DNA of 11,412 bases from Flavobacteriales bacterium UBA3431. GTDB taxonomy: Bacteria; Bacteroidota; Bacteroidia; Flavobacteriales; Schleiferiaceae. A program made the translations under genes and the position numbers. Under the pieces are notes generated by a model. The model made no database searches and was not told where the DNA came from. It saw nothing but the letters and a program-made list of their open reading frames with translations. Shown here piece by piece: positions 1 through 7,554 of this stretch. Position 1 is the stretch's first letter. Every line of letters starts with the position of its first letter. The DNA is taken from positions 1 to 11,412 of the forward strand of contig DFSS01000058.1 of assembly GCA_002381225.1 (NCBI GenBank), given 5' to 3'.

Positions 1-46
1 TTGTTTGCCGTCATTTGCGGACTCATTTCAACGTTTTGGTCCGATT

Positions 47-68
47 TTGTATGCAAATTGTATGCAAA
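47..68. repeat. Tandem 11-bp direct repeat downstream of tRNA-Arg
   Basis: Two exact back-to-back copies of TTGTATGCAAA occupy 47-57 and 58-68. Read on the minus strand the unit is TTTGCATACAA. The pair lies just beyond the tRNA terminator on the 3' side of the tRNA gene. An 11-bp period is about one helical turn, so two protein monomers would sit on the same DNA face. That would suit an operator or the arm site of a recombinase, but this is inference. The repeat itself is certain; its function is unknown. Confidence 0.6.
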
Positions 69-73
69 TAATG

Positions 74-107
74 AAAAAAGCACCTACGTCTTTCGATGTA
101 AGTGCTT
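74..107 (-). terminator. Rho-independent terminator of the tRNA-Arg transcript
   Basis: On the minus strand a 13-position stem (arms 95-107 and 78-90) closes a GAAA tetraloop at 91-94. The stem has one G-U wobble and one A-C mismatch. A run of six T follows on the minus strand (complement of 74-79). It begins about 12 nt past the tRNA 3' end, so it most likely ends the tRNA transcript. On the plus strand the stem is followed only by a weaker T-rich stretch. Confidence 0.75.
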
Positions 108-118
108 GATTTTCAGTG

Positions 119-192
119 TGACCCCGTCAGGATTCAAACCTGAAACCTTCTGATCCGTAGTCAGATGCTCTATTCAGTTGAGCTACGGGGCC
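119..192 (-). tRNA. tRNA-Arg (anticodon ACG)
   Basis: The minus strand folds into a complete 74-nt cloverleaf. The acceptor arms are GGCCCCG and CGGGGTC (7 bp, one G-U pair), with discriminator A. The anticodon stem is TCTGA/TCAGA around the loop CTACGGA, which places ACG at positions 34-36. The T arm contains GGTTTGAATCC-like sequence. ACG is normally edited to ICG and reads the CGU, CGC and CGA arginine codons. The 3' CCA is not encoded, because the sequence continues with CACACTG. The gene has its own promoter and terminator, so it appears to be a stand-alone transcription unit downstream of the long minus-strand gene run. Confidence 0.96.
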
Positions 193-229
193 AAATCGCA
201 GAAGGACCAGCCTTCGTTGAATGAGGGTG

Positions 230-259
230 CAAATATACGCCTTGGCCAGGATTACCAAA
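230..259 (-). promoter_or_regulatory. Bacteroidota-type promoter of tRNA-Arg
   Basis: On the minus strand the -7 element TATATTTG (complement of 230-237) matches the Bacteroidota consensus TAnnTTTG perfectly. TTTG at 256-259 lies 18 nt upstream and serves as the -33 element. Transcription would start near 222, leaving a leader of about 30 nt before the mature tRNA end at 192. The match to consensus, the spacing and the position in front of a tRNA together make this a strong call. Confidence 0.8.
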
Positions 260-336
260 GCAGTGCGTAAAATTATTTAGCGACGTTTTCGGGCCGCACA
301 TAAGCCTGTGCTCCTAAGGAAAAGAAAACCAACTGT

Positions 337-3300
337 TTACTTTTCATCCTCTGAATCAATGATCTCTTCGAGGCCATCCAAAAAGCGCTTCATATTTCCC
401 CTCGTGGTGGTAACGTAGGTATAATAAGGCAATCCGTCTTTCGCGGGAAGAGAGCGCTTCTTGGTGTCGGTCGCCAAGATGGCATCCATGTAGGACTTTT
501 CGGTACTGTAAAAGCGCAGGACATTGCGTTTGAAGAAGAAGTAATGCTCCAGATTAGGGTTCAAGTACAAGGAGAATTCATCGCCTCCACGGCGCTTGCG
601 CAACTCGAGGACCCCTTCCACATAGCGGTGAACAGCGTTTCCGCTTACCCCACCCACCCCAAGGGCCCCTTGACTGCGGAAGGCCCGCAGGTTCTTATCC
701 CAAAGAAGATCCACCTCATCAAAATAGAGGGTCTGCCGGAGCTCGCGGGGCAACTTGTCATCCGTCGAGGCCGCATAAAAGCGATCTCGGTCTCTCGGGG
801 TCATGAGGCGATTGAGGCCTTCGAGAAGGTAATCATTGGCCCAATCCGTGCTGAGGCCTCCCATACCCGGGCCCATTTCCTGGGGCAAGGCTTTGAGAAT
901 ATCCTCCTGGAAGACAAAGTCCATGGTCACCGCCGCGGTTGCACTGAGTTTGTTTCGGTACAAATCGTGTTCGATATGCCCGAAGGCACCCAGTTGGACC
1001 CGCCCCATTTTAGCACCGAGCGACAGCTGCCCCATACCCGTTACGGTGCACTCCTTCGTACTGAAGACCAAATGATTATCCGGAGCGTTGGGGTCCAGCA
1101 GTCGGCGGCGCGTCGTGACAACATAGGCATCTTCTTCGGCATCATAGAAAAGAATGCCGCGGGCACTAATGAGCTCTACGGCGATGGACGGGTTGTTTCG
1201 GCGTATGAACGCGGTGTAGGGACTCGCAGAGTCCTGCATCAAGTAGATCCCGCTGTATACTTTGTGCGCAGGTCGCGCCGTGTCGGGGTCCGGTAGATCG
1301 ATGACGATATCTAGGGGGTCGATTTGGGTGGTCGTCATGATCCAATCGGTCTCCAATGCGGGACAATTCGTGACAATGTGGATTCGCCCGCGAACGGTGA
1401 GCATCGGATCAATGGACTCCATGTTGACGATACCGTAGTATTGAAAATGAGGACTTAACTGAAAACCCGCTTCTTCTACCAGTTCCCCTTGAGCCACCAC
1501 GTGGTCTAGACTGTCGACATCAATACGCCCCATGGGAATGGGCCAAATCTTCCCGAGTTCATCCGTGTATTGGTATTCCCCCGCACCGTAGAGATCATTG
1601 CGGCCCCGCACTTTGAACTCAGCTTTTTCGATTCGGTGATACCCGCCTATCCGCGACGCTAGCAAGGAGGCGTTTTTGAGCGGACGCATGTACGCCGCTT
1701 CTTCGATGGTGACTCGTCCGCTATCGGGGAAAACGCGCGAGTCCGCCACATCTATGTTCGGCACGCCATAGGCTTCTAAGATGCTGGGGAGCAGAAAGAA
1801 TTCGGCCCGATGCGCAAGGAAGTTTAGCCCCTCCTGCGACGCACGCGTGCTGGTCATCCGCGCCTCTATCCCGGATCCCTTTTGGATGGAGATTTTCTTG
1901 GCTCGGATATCCCAATCTGCCTGGTTCATGTCGGCCTCATATTCATTGCGAGGAAAGCCAAGGCTCGCATCTCCCCCAAGCAACTCAAAATGCCCACTAT
2001 TCTTGGCAAAGTCGACCATGGCCGTGGCGCGCTGCATCTGGAAACCCCAGGCCAAATCCGGAGCCGCCCGCACGCGAAAATCGGCCTTGCCCGATTCTAC
2101 CCATTGGGCGTGCATGCGAATGAGTCCACCTTCAAGTTCGGCATCATCAAACGCCAGCAATCCCCGTGCCTCCAAACTCCCGGGTTGATACGTCAACCGC
2201 CCCGTTGCGGTCATGGGACGTTCCGGATACGTCGTAAAGGCTTGGCTCATACTCTGCGACCACCAGGTTTTCTGATAGGGCAACCAATGCATTGAAGCAT
2301 CCGAACCTTCAGCAGATGGATGCCCACCTCCTCGCGGAGGCCCCGCCACGGAGGCGAGCGTGTATTGCCCTTGTCCCCGAGCAGAATCGGGGAAGAGCAC
2401 AAACTCAGATGAGTGCCCCCTGGACTGCTGATAGACCAAATCCCCATCCACGCGCAAGCCCGCGATGGAAAGCTGGACTTTTCCCTGCGCTTGGCCCGCC
2501 CCCTGATAGGCTCGCCAACCCTCAGGACCGGTTTCCTCGGTAAAACCAAGTGAATAATCCCGTTGTACACGGATATCCTGGCGCTTGACCGGAAAGATGC
2601 CCGCAGAGGTGAAGCTCCCGCCAAAGACCAATCCCTCGGTGGATGTGTTATCCAACGAGTCAATGGTAAAGGGGTCGATGTTCACGAAGAAGTTGGAGCG
2701 TTTGTACACGCCCCCATAGGCTTTGTCGTAATAAATCTTTGCCGGGGCGGCGGACTTAAAAATGGGATACTCGGGGTACCGGAGATAGCTGGACTTATTC
2801 GTGGGGTAATCAATCCATAGTTCCCCAGAAATGTCCTGAATGGTGTTTCGAACCCGGACCAAAGGACGCGTTCCATCGACCGCCAAATCAAAGCTGGGCA
2901 CCGAAAAGCGCATGGAGTCGATCGCCGGCATGTTGAACTGAAATAGGTCGTAGTTGAACTTGTTTTCACGACTGTAAAACGTGAAGCGCCCCGCCTCAAC
3001 CCTGCCGTCAAAATCAAAGTTTAAACCCTTGTGAATCAACACTTTTTGCTGCGTAGGGTAAAGTGCTACTTTTTGACTATCTGACAGGGCAATGGTCTGC
3101 ACCCCCACCACCTCCATATCAAAGTTGAGCAAGGACAATCGGGCATTCATGCCCTGCGCCACCTCTGATACGAACCGAATCACATCGTAATCTCGGCGGT
3201 TGTCATGATTCAATATGTACTCGCTCGTTTTGGGAAGAACATCAATCAAGCCCTTTTCAATGTCATAACGGACAAAACCCTGTACCGCAAGCTCCATCAT

Positions 3301-4860
3301 AAACCGACCGCAGGGTTCTAGCGGCATACCCAAGCCTACCGCCATGTCGTACAAGGTGATGTTCTCGTTCCCAAAGGCGATTCCCACTTGATCCACTTTG
3401 ACCAAGGGATTTTCCAGGCTCAAGCCTTGCAGCGAAGCATAGCGAGCACTTCGGAAGTATTGATCCGACTCCAGGACCATGGGTGAGCCGCTCCCCATAT
3501 TTAGACCGCCCAAGTATATACTCGGGTCGGTGACTTTCCATTGGATTTGGTCCAACTCCATGACCAAATTGTGGTAGCTATCCACGTAGGGCGTCATGGC
3601 CAACCCTTCATCCGGCCGATTGATGCGCAGAAGTTGACCAATGGGATCATACTTCACCTCACTCTTGAGGTGGTAAATGCTGTCCGAATCTCCCAAGCGA
3701 ATGATGATCTCTGACGTGGGACTGAGCAGTTCGTCGGACCGAATAACGAAGCGCTCCGATTTGAGCTCCAACACTTTGGTGCTGTCGTAGGTAAAGGTGA
3801 AGCGGGCCTTTTGCTCGGGCGAACCCGAAGCAAAAAAACGCTGTCCGATGATCGAGAAGCCCCCCCTGTAATCCACGCCCTCAAAAAAATCATCGATTTC
3901 AATGTTCTGGTCGTAGGCCTCAAAGCGGGGATAAATGGCGTTATCCGGGGAGTTGCGTCCGGTCAACCGATCTTCAAATCCCCCCAAAGAAAGAATGGGT
4001 ACCGCCTCCCCAATCATCCCTTCCTTCATGAAGGATGAGGTGAAAAGTGTCACGGAATCCACCTGAATACCCGGCGTATGCAACGCGGCCTCCCAGCGTG
4101 GGAAATTGGCATAAAGCTCCCCCGGACCAAATCCGGCACGCAGCCATTCCACCCGACCGCCCAAGGCCTGAGCCACCCCTGTGATGGGATTGTACAACAG
4201 TTCCACCTCCGCCACTTCGATGCTGTCTTGCTTCATCCGGCCGAGCAGCCGCCCCTCAGTTAAGCGGAACAAGGCCGTATCCCCGTCATTGGCCGGAGAC
4301 ACCTCCAAGAGCCCGTCCAGGTACCACCAGCTCAGCTGCCCATCATCGTACAATCGAATGGCCAAGGGATTGGTTGCATCGCTAAGACCCTGGTAGGTGT
4401 GTAAAAAGGTCTCCATTTCCTTCCGTGAGGCGCGCTTGAATTCCCGCTCCAACTCCAGGAAAAAGCGGTCGCTTTGGCCCTGCTCATAGTGGCCGGCAGG
4501 CCAACTCCAGGTTTGGAAAAGTTGGACGAGCTCCAACCAGGGCTCCGTGGTCACAACACGGCGGCGGAGCATTTCACGGGCCACACGCATGAAGGCTTCC
4601 CGCTGGGCGCCATCCCCATCCCAGGTTGGGTCTAGAAAATACGGTTCGAAGGCCGCAAGGATGGGCTCTACCTCCTTTTTCCCCACCAACTCAGTCAGGT
4701 GCTTCGAAAAATCCTTGGCAAAATCGCCGGGATCTTGACCAAAGGCCCGAACCGACTGCCCTTGGAGCGGTCCTGCCAAGCAAAAGAGGGTGAAAAAAAG
4801 TGTCCAAATTAGACCCCGAAGGGATCCAAACTTATGGTCAGGAGTGGGTGGTTTGGTCAT
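337..4860 (-). CDS. Very large secreted beta-rich protein of unknown function (1507 aa)
   Basis: I do not recognise this family with confidence. The chosen start is the ATG at 4858-4860. It gives a good export signal: charged N-terminus, hydrophobic core at residues 17-30, and a likely signal peptidase I site near QG|QS (34-35). There is no lipobox cysteine. Extending to the in-frame start at 4941 would add 27 residues and bury the signal. Residues about 45-165 look helical and charged. The remainder is dominated by alternating hydrophobic strands rich in Tyr, Phe and Asp, with very few cysteines. Two segments align closely (W441 and W983: D/N-Q-x-x-W-x-V/I, then I and L/I at +7 and +9), and a looser one surrounds W256, so degenerate beta repeats are possible. 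The C-terminus is acidic. The gene overlaps the prmA 3' end by 23 bp, suggesting translational coupling. A periplasmic or outer-membrane-associated role is inferred from the signal peptide only. Confidence 0.85.
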   Translation of the reverse strand: MTKPPTPDHKFGSLRGLIWTLFFTLFCLAGPLQGQSVRAFGQDPGDFAKDFSKHLTELVGKKEVEPILAAFEPYFLDPTWDGDGAQREAFMRVAREMLRRRVVTTEPWLELVQLFQTWSWPAGHYEQGQSDRFFLELEREFKRASRKEMETFLHTYQGLSDATNPLAIRLYDDGQLSWWYLDGLLEVSPANDGDTALFRLTEGRLLGRMKQDSIEVAEVELLYNPITGVAQALGGRVEWLRAGFGPGELYANFPRWEAALHTPGIQVDSVTLFTSSFMKEGMIGEAVPILSLGGFEDRLTGRNSPDNAIYPRFEAYDQNIEIDDFFEGVDYRGGFSIIGQRFFASGSPEQKARFTFTYDSTKVLELKSERFVIRSDELLSPTSEIIIRLGDSDSIYHLKSEVKYDPIGQLLRINRPDEGLAMTPYVDSYHNLVMELDQIQWKVTDPSIYLGGLNMGSGSPMVLESDQYFRSARYASLQGLSLENPLVKVDQVGIAFGNENITLYDMAVGLGMPLEPCGRFMMELAVQGFVRYDIEKGLIDVLPKTSEYILNHDNRRDYDVIRFVSEVAQGMNARLSLLNFDMEVVGVQTIALSDSQKVALYPTQQKVLIHKGLNFDFDGRVEAGRFTFYSRENKFNYDLFQFNMPAIDSMRFSVPSFDLAVDGTRPLVRVRNTIQDISGELWIDYPTNKSSYLRYPEYPIFKSAAPAKIYYDKAYGGVYKRSNFFVNIDPFTIDSLDNTSTEGLVFGGSFTSAGIFPVKRQDIRVQRDYSLGFTEETGPEGWRAYQGAGQAQGKVQLSIAGLRVDGDLVYQQSRGHSSEFVLFPDSARGQGQYTLASVAGPPRGGGHPSAEGSDASMHWLPYQKTWWSQSMSQAFTTYPERPMTATGRLTYQPGSLEARGLLAFDDAELEGGLIRMHAQWVESGKADFRVRAAPDLAWGFQMQRATAMVDFAKNSGHFELLGGDASLGFPRNEYEADMNQADWDIRAKKISIQKGSGIEARMTSTRASQEGLNFLAHRAEFFLLPSILEAYGVPNIDVADSRVFPDSGRVTIEEAAYMRPLKNASLLASRIGGYHRIEKAEFKVRGRNDLYGAGEYQYTDELGKIWPIPMGRIDVDSLDHVVAQGELVEEAGFQLSPHFQYYGIVNMESIDPMLTVRGRIHIVTNCPALETDWIMTTTQIDPLDIVIDLPDPDTARPAHKVYSGIYLMQDSASPYTAFIRRNNPSIAVELISARGILFYDAEEDAYVVTTRRRLLDPNAPDNHLVFSTKECTVTGMGQLSLGAKMGRVQLGAFGHIEHDLYRNKLSATAAVTMDFVFQEDILKALPQEMGPGMGGLSTDWANDYLLEGLNRLMTPRDRDRFYAASTDDKLPRELRQTLYFDEVDLLWDKNLRAFRSQGALGVGGVSGNAVHRYVEGVLELRKRRGGDEFSLYLNPNLEHYFFFKRNVLRFYSTEKSYMDAILATDTKKRSLPAKDGLPYYTYVTTTRGNMKRFLDGLEEIIDSEDEK

Positions 4861-5725
4861 GGGGTTGATACACCAAAGTAAGGCGCATCCAGCCGTCTTT
4901 AGCCGCCTCCCCCTGGCTTTGATATCCACAACGTTTTGCACATTCTAGCAGGACGGGTACGTCCGCCGCATAGAAGCCACTGAGGTACAACTTGGCACCG
5001 GGCCGGCTGACTGACGCATAACACTCCATGTCGGCCAGTAAGATGTTCCGATTGATGTTGGCATAGACGATATCGTAGGGACCCTCCGCCACAGCCCCGG
5101 TGGCGAGTAAGTGGGCGTCCCCCGCCCAGATTGCCAAGCGGTCTTGGAGACCGTGAATATCTGCGATCTCTTGAGCGTTCTCCGCAGCGAATGGATCAAT
5201 TTCAATTCCTACCGCCTTTTGGGCACCCGCTTTCAACGCCAAAACGGCCAAAATTCCTGTCCCGCAGCCCATGTCCAGGATGCGGGCGCCTGCCAACAAC
5301 CCGGAAGCCTCCCCTTCTAGAACAGCCTCCATCATCAAATAGGTGGTGGGATGGTGGCCTGTACCAAAAGCCATTTTGGGCACCATCTGAATCACATGAC
5401 GGAAATCCTTCGGGTCTGGTAGGTCATGAAACGGCGCCCGAACAAGCACTTCCTGTCCAATGGTCAGGGGCGGGAAATTCGATTCCCACTCTGCATTCCA
5501 ATTCTGATGGGCCATTTCGGCCGTGGTCCACGTGAGGCTTCCGACCGAAGCGGCCATGGGCACATCGGACAGCGATAGAGGCTGGTACTGGCTCGCCTCG
5601 ATGTAGGCCTTGACGACTAAGCCTTCGGTCGTGACGGATTCCACCGGGAGGGCGTCTAAATCCACCATGAGCAGCTCTGCCGTCACGGAAGACGCGCAGG
5701 TGAAGGTCACTTCGATGTAATCCAC
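4838..5725 (-). CDS. prmA: Ribosomal protein L11 methyltransferase PrmA
   Basis: PrmA is a cytoplasmic SAM-dependent enzyme that methylates ribosomal protein L11. At 295 aa the length is normal. Residues 1 to about 90 form the small L11-recognition domain, including NWNAEWESNFPPL (75-87). The Rossmann methyltransferase domain follows, with the family motif AFGTGHHPTT (119-128), SAM-binding motif I DMGCGTG (151-157), the acidic pair E175/D177 that would hold the SAM ribose, and the substrate-side ANINRNIL (222-229). The start is a GTG immediately after the tpiA stop codon (TAA|GTG, no gap). The N-terminus MDYIEVTF fits PrmA proteins, so I accept the GTG. No Shine-Dalgarno sequence is evident, and translation is probably coupled to tpiA. 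The 3' end overlaps the large secreted-protein gene by 23 bp. Confidence 0.96.
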   Translation of the reverse strand: MDYIEVTFTCASSVTAELLMVDLDALPVESVTTEGLVVKAYIEASQYQPLSLSDVPMAASVGSLTWTTAEMAHQNWNAEWESNFPPLTIGQEVLVRAPFHDLPDPKDFRHVIQMVPKMAFGTGHHPTTYLMMEAVLEGEASGLLAGARILDMGCGTGILAVLALKAGAQKAVGIEIDPFAAENAQEIADIHGLQDRLAIWAGDAHLLATGAVAEGPYDIVYANINRNILLADMECYASVSRPGAKLYLSGFYAADVPVLLECAKRCGYQSQGEAAKDGWMRLTLVYQPHDQTTHS

Positions 5726-6481
5726 TTAGGAAGCCTTGAGCAATTCCACCAGGGCGATGAAGTCCGCAGCGACCAATGAAGCGCCGCCAATCAGACCTCC
5801 ATCCACATCGGGCTGAGCAAAAATTTCGGCGGCATTCGAGGGCTTGCAGCTGCCCCCGTAGACAATGGGCATATCGGATACCCCAAACGTCGCTTCCATC
5901 TGGGCGCGGAGGTAGGCGTGAACTTCTTGGGCTTGGGCCGCTGTGGCAACCTCGCCTGTGCCAATCGCCCAAACGGGCTCATAGGCAATCACGCAATCCG
6001 ACATGTCCTCGGGATTCACCCGGGCAAACGCCGCATGCAATTGATTCCACGTATCCTCGAGGTAGGTACCCGCCTTGCGTTGAGCCAACACCTCCCCGAC
6101 ACAAACGATGGGAATCAACTGATTTCGGAGCGCCGACTGAACTTTTTCTGCGACATCTGAATCCGTTTCACCAAAGTATTGGCGGCGCTCTGAATGCCCA
6201 ATAATCACGGCATCCACCTCCGCATCCCGAAGCATAGCCATGGACACTTCGCCGGTAAATGCTCCGCCATCCGCGGCATGCCCATTTTGGGCAGCTACCG
6301 CAATTTGGGCGTTTTCCCACAAAGCATGCACGGTCTGGGGCAACTGCAAAAAAGGCGGGGATACCACGACGCGCACGTCGCCCACGACCTCAGCGGGCAA
6401 TCCCTCGATCAGGGCTTCCATTAAGTCTGCCCCTTCTTCCAGGGTGTTGTTCATTTTCCAGTTGCCGGCGAGGAGTTTCAT
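5726..6481 (-). CDS. tpiA: Triosephosphate isomerase
   Basis: TpiA interconverts dihydroxyacetone phosphate and glyceraldehyde 3-phosphate in glycolysis and gluconeogenesis. The 251-aa product is the usual length of this TIM-barrel family. Every catalytic element is visible: N7 and K9 in GNWKMN (6-11), the electrophile H96 in GHSERR (95-100), the base E168 in AYEPVWAIGTG (166-176, which includes flexible loop 6), and the phosphate-binding segments YGGS (208-211) and DGGLIGGASL (227-236). The ATG start places the conserved N-terminal strand at residues 1-8. It is separated from the upstream permease gene by 71 bp containing a terminator-like hairpin, so it may also have its own promoter, although I cannot point to a good one. 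It abuts prmA with no gap. Confidence 0.98.
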   Translation of the reverse strand: MKLLAGNWKMNNTLEEGADLMEALIEGLPAEVVGDVRVVVSPPFLQLPQTVHALWENAQIAVAAQNGHAADGGAFTGEVSMAMLRDAEVDAVIIGHSERRQYFGETDSDVAEKVQSALRNQLIPIVCVGEVLAQRKAGTYLEDTWNQLHAAFARVNPEDMSDCVIAYEPVWAIGTGEVATAAQAQEVHAYLRAQMEATFGVSDMPIVYGGSCKPSNAAEIFAQPDVDGGLIGGASLVAADFIALVELLKAS

Positions 6482-6495
6482 AGGTTCGGGGATTA

Positions 6496-6529
6496 AATAG
6501 AAAGAGCCGCAAAATTCGGGGTTTTCGGC
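6496..6529 (-). terminator. Possible terminator or attenuator hairpin between permease and tpiA
   Basis: On the minus strand, GCCGAAAA pairs with TTTTGCGGC around a 7-nt loop, giving eight base pairs with one bulged G (arms 6522-6529 and 6506-6514). A T-rich tail follows (TCTTTCTATT, complement of 6496-6505). It lies in the only real gap of the long minus-strand gene run. The T tract is interrupted, so termination might be partial. It could equally be a 5' stem in the tpiA leader. Confidence 0.4.
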
Positions 6530-6552
6530 GGGGTGGACAAGTGCGAATCTGC

Positions 6553-7554
6553 CTACGAGGCAATCCGCGGATCAATCCATCGGTAAGCCCGTTCTACCGC
6601 CCACTGAATGCCCACAAAAACGGCTGAAAGGGCAAGCACGCAGCCCATAACTACGGGAAAATCGCGGGACTCCAGCGCGTCGACCATCAGTTTGCCGGTG
6701 CCATTCCAACCAAAGACGGACTCTACAAAAACGGCTCCTGAAAACAATCCGGCGAGCCAGCCCGAAACGGTTGTTACCAGCGGATTTAGTGCGTTGCGCA
6801 GCACATGCTTTTGAAGAACCACGCGGCGGGAAAGCCCCTTGGCATACGCCGTTCGGACATAGTCTTGGGCCATAACCTCGAGGGCCGAAGAGCGCATCAT
6901 TTGGGCTATCACACCCAAGGGACGAACCCCGAGCGTCACGGCAGGTAAAATGGCGTTTTGCCACTGCAAGCGGTAGCCCTCGCCGAAGTCATCCATGACC
7001 CAAAGATTGCCGGTCATCGGCAAACCGGTCCAAGGCGCCAGGACAAAGCCAAAAATCCAACCAATGAGCACCGCCGAAAAGAAACTGGGCATCGCCATGC
7101 CGGTGGTCGACAGAAAGACCACGAGCCGGTCCAACGCCGTCCCCTGGCGCACGGCCGCAAACAAGCCCATAGGAATACCGAGCAGCAGCGCCAAAGACAT
7201 CGAAAGCAAGGCTAGCAACGCCGTATTGGGCAAGGTGTCGGCCAACATGGACGTCACGGGACGGCCCTTTTGCTGGTAGGATGTTTGGAGGTTGGGCCAG
7301 CGCAGCCCCCATCCTCCGTCAGGCCGGGTACCCACCGGAATCAGGCCACCCACATAGCGGCCATACTGAATATACAATGGTTGGTCCAAGCCGTATTCGG
7401 CGCGGATGGACGCCAAGGCTTGGGGGTCTTCTACTTGACCCAACATCATGCGGGCGGGATCCCCCGCTACCGAGTGAAACAGGAAGAAAACCAAGGTGGC
7501 CACCCCCAAAAGGACGATGATGGACTGCACCAAGGACTTCCAGCGACGCTTCAT
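6553..7554 (-). CDS. ABC transporter permease, OppB/DppB family (single permease gene)
   Basis: This is an inner-membrane permease subunit of the peptide/nickel-type ABC importer family, 333 aa, close to family length. TM1 spans about residues 9-28. It is followed by the long periplasmic stretch typical of OppB, including GLDQPLYIQYGRYV (55-68). A core of further membrane segments follows at about 112-135, 143-170, 202-222, 258-280 and 300-320. The cytoplasmic EAA loop, which docks the ATPase, is clear around 230-257 (DYVRTAYAKGLSRR, then HVLRNALNP). The start overlaps the stop of the upstream gene as ATGA. No partner permease, ATPase or binding protein is encoded in the window, so the substrate cannot be named. 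Partners would have to be encoded elsewhere. Confidence 0.9.
   Translation of the reverse strand: MKRRWKSLVQSIIVLLGVATLVFFLFHSVAGDPARMMLGQVEDPQALASIRAEYGLDQPLYIQYGRYVGGLIPVGTRPDGGWGLRWPNLQTSYQQKGRPVTSMLADTLPNTALLALLSMSLALLLGIPMGLFAAVRQGTALDRLVVFLSTTGMAMPSFFSAVLIGWIFGFVLAPWTGLPMTGNLWVMDDFGEGYRLQWQNAILPAVTLGVRPLGVIAQMMRSSALEVMAQDYVRTAYAKGLSRRVVLQKHVLRNALNPLVTTVSGWLAGLFSGAVFVESVFGWNGTGKLMVDALESRDFPVVMGCVLALSAVFVGIQWAVERAYRWIDPRIAS

Noticed and set aside
1..26. Start of a minus-strand gene at the left edge
   Set aside because: Only eight codons are visible, too few to support a coding call; mentioned only with the tRNA-adjacent repeat.
296..311. Small hairpin (GCACA/TGTGC) as terminator of the long minus-strand gene run
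   Set aside because: The stem is only 5 bp and no T tract follows on the minus strand; it lies about 25 bp after the stop codon but is too weak to call.
544..1296. 250-codon plus-strand open frame antisense to the large secreted-protein gene
   Set aside because: It lies wholly inside a well-supported gene on the other strand, shows no domain or signal, and reads like the usual open antisense frame of GC-rich coding DNA.
4861..4941. Upstream start for the large secreted protein
   Set aside because: The extra 27 residues run deeper into prmA and would put the signal peptide in the interior of the protein; the ATG at 4858-4860 gives a proper N-terminal signal.
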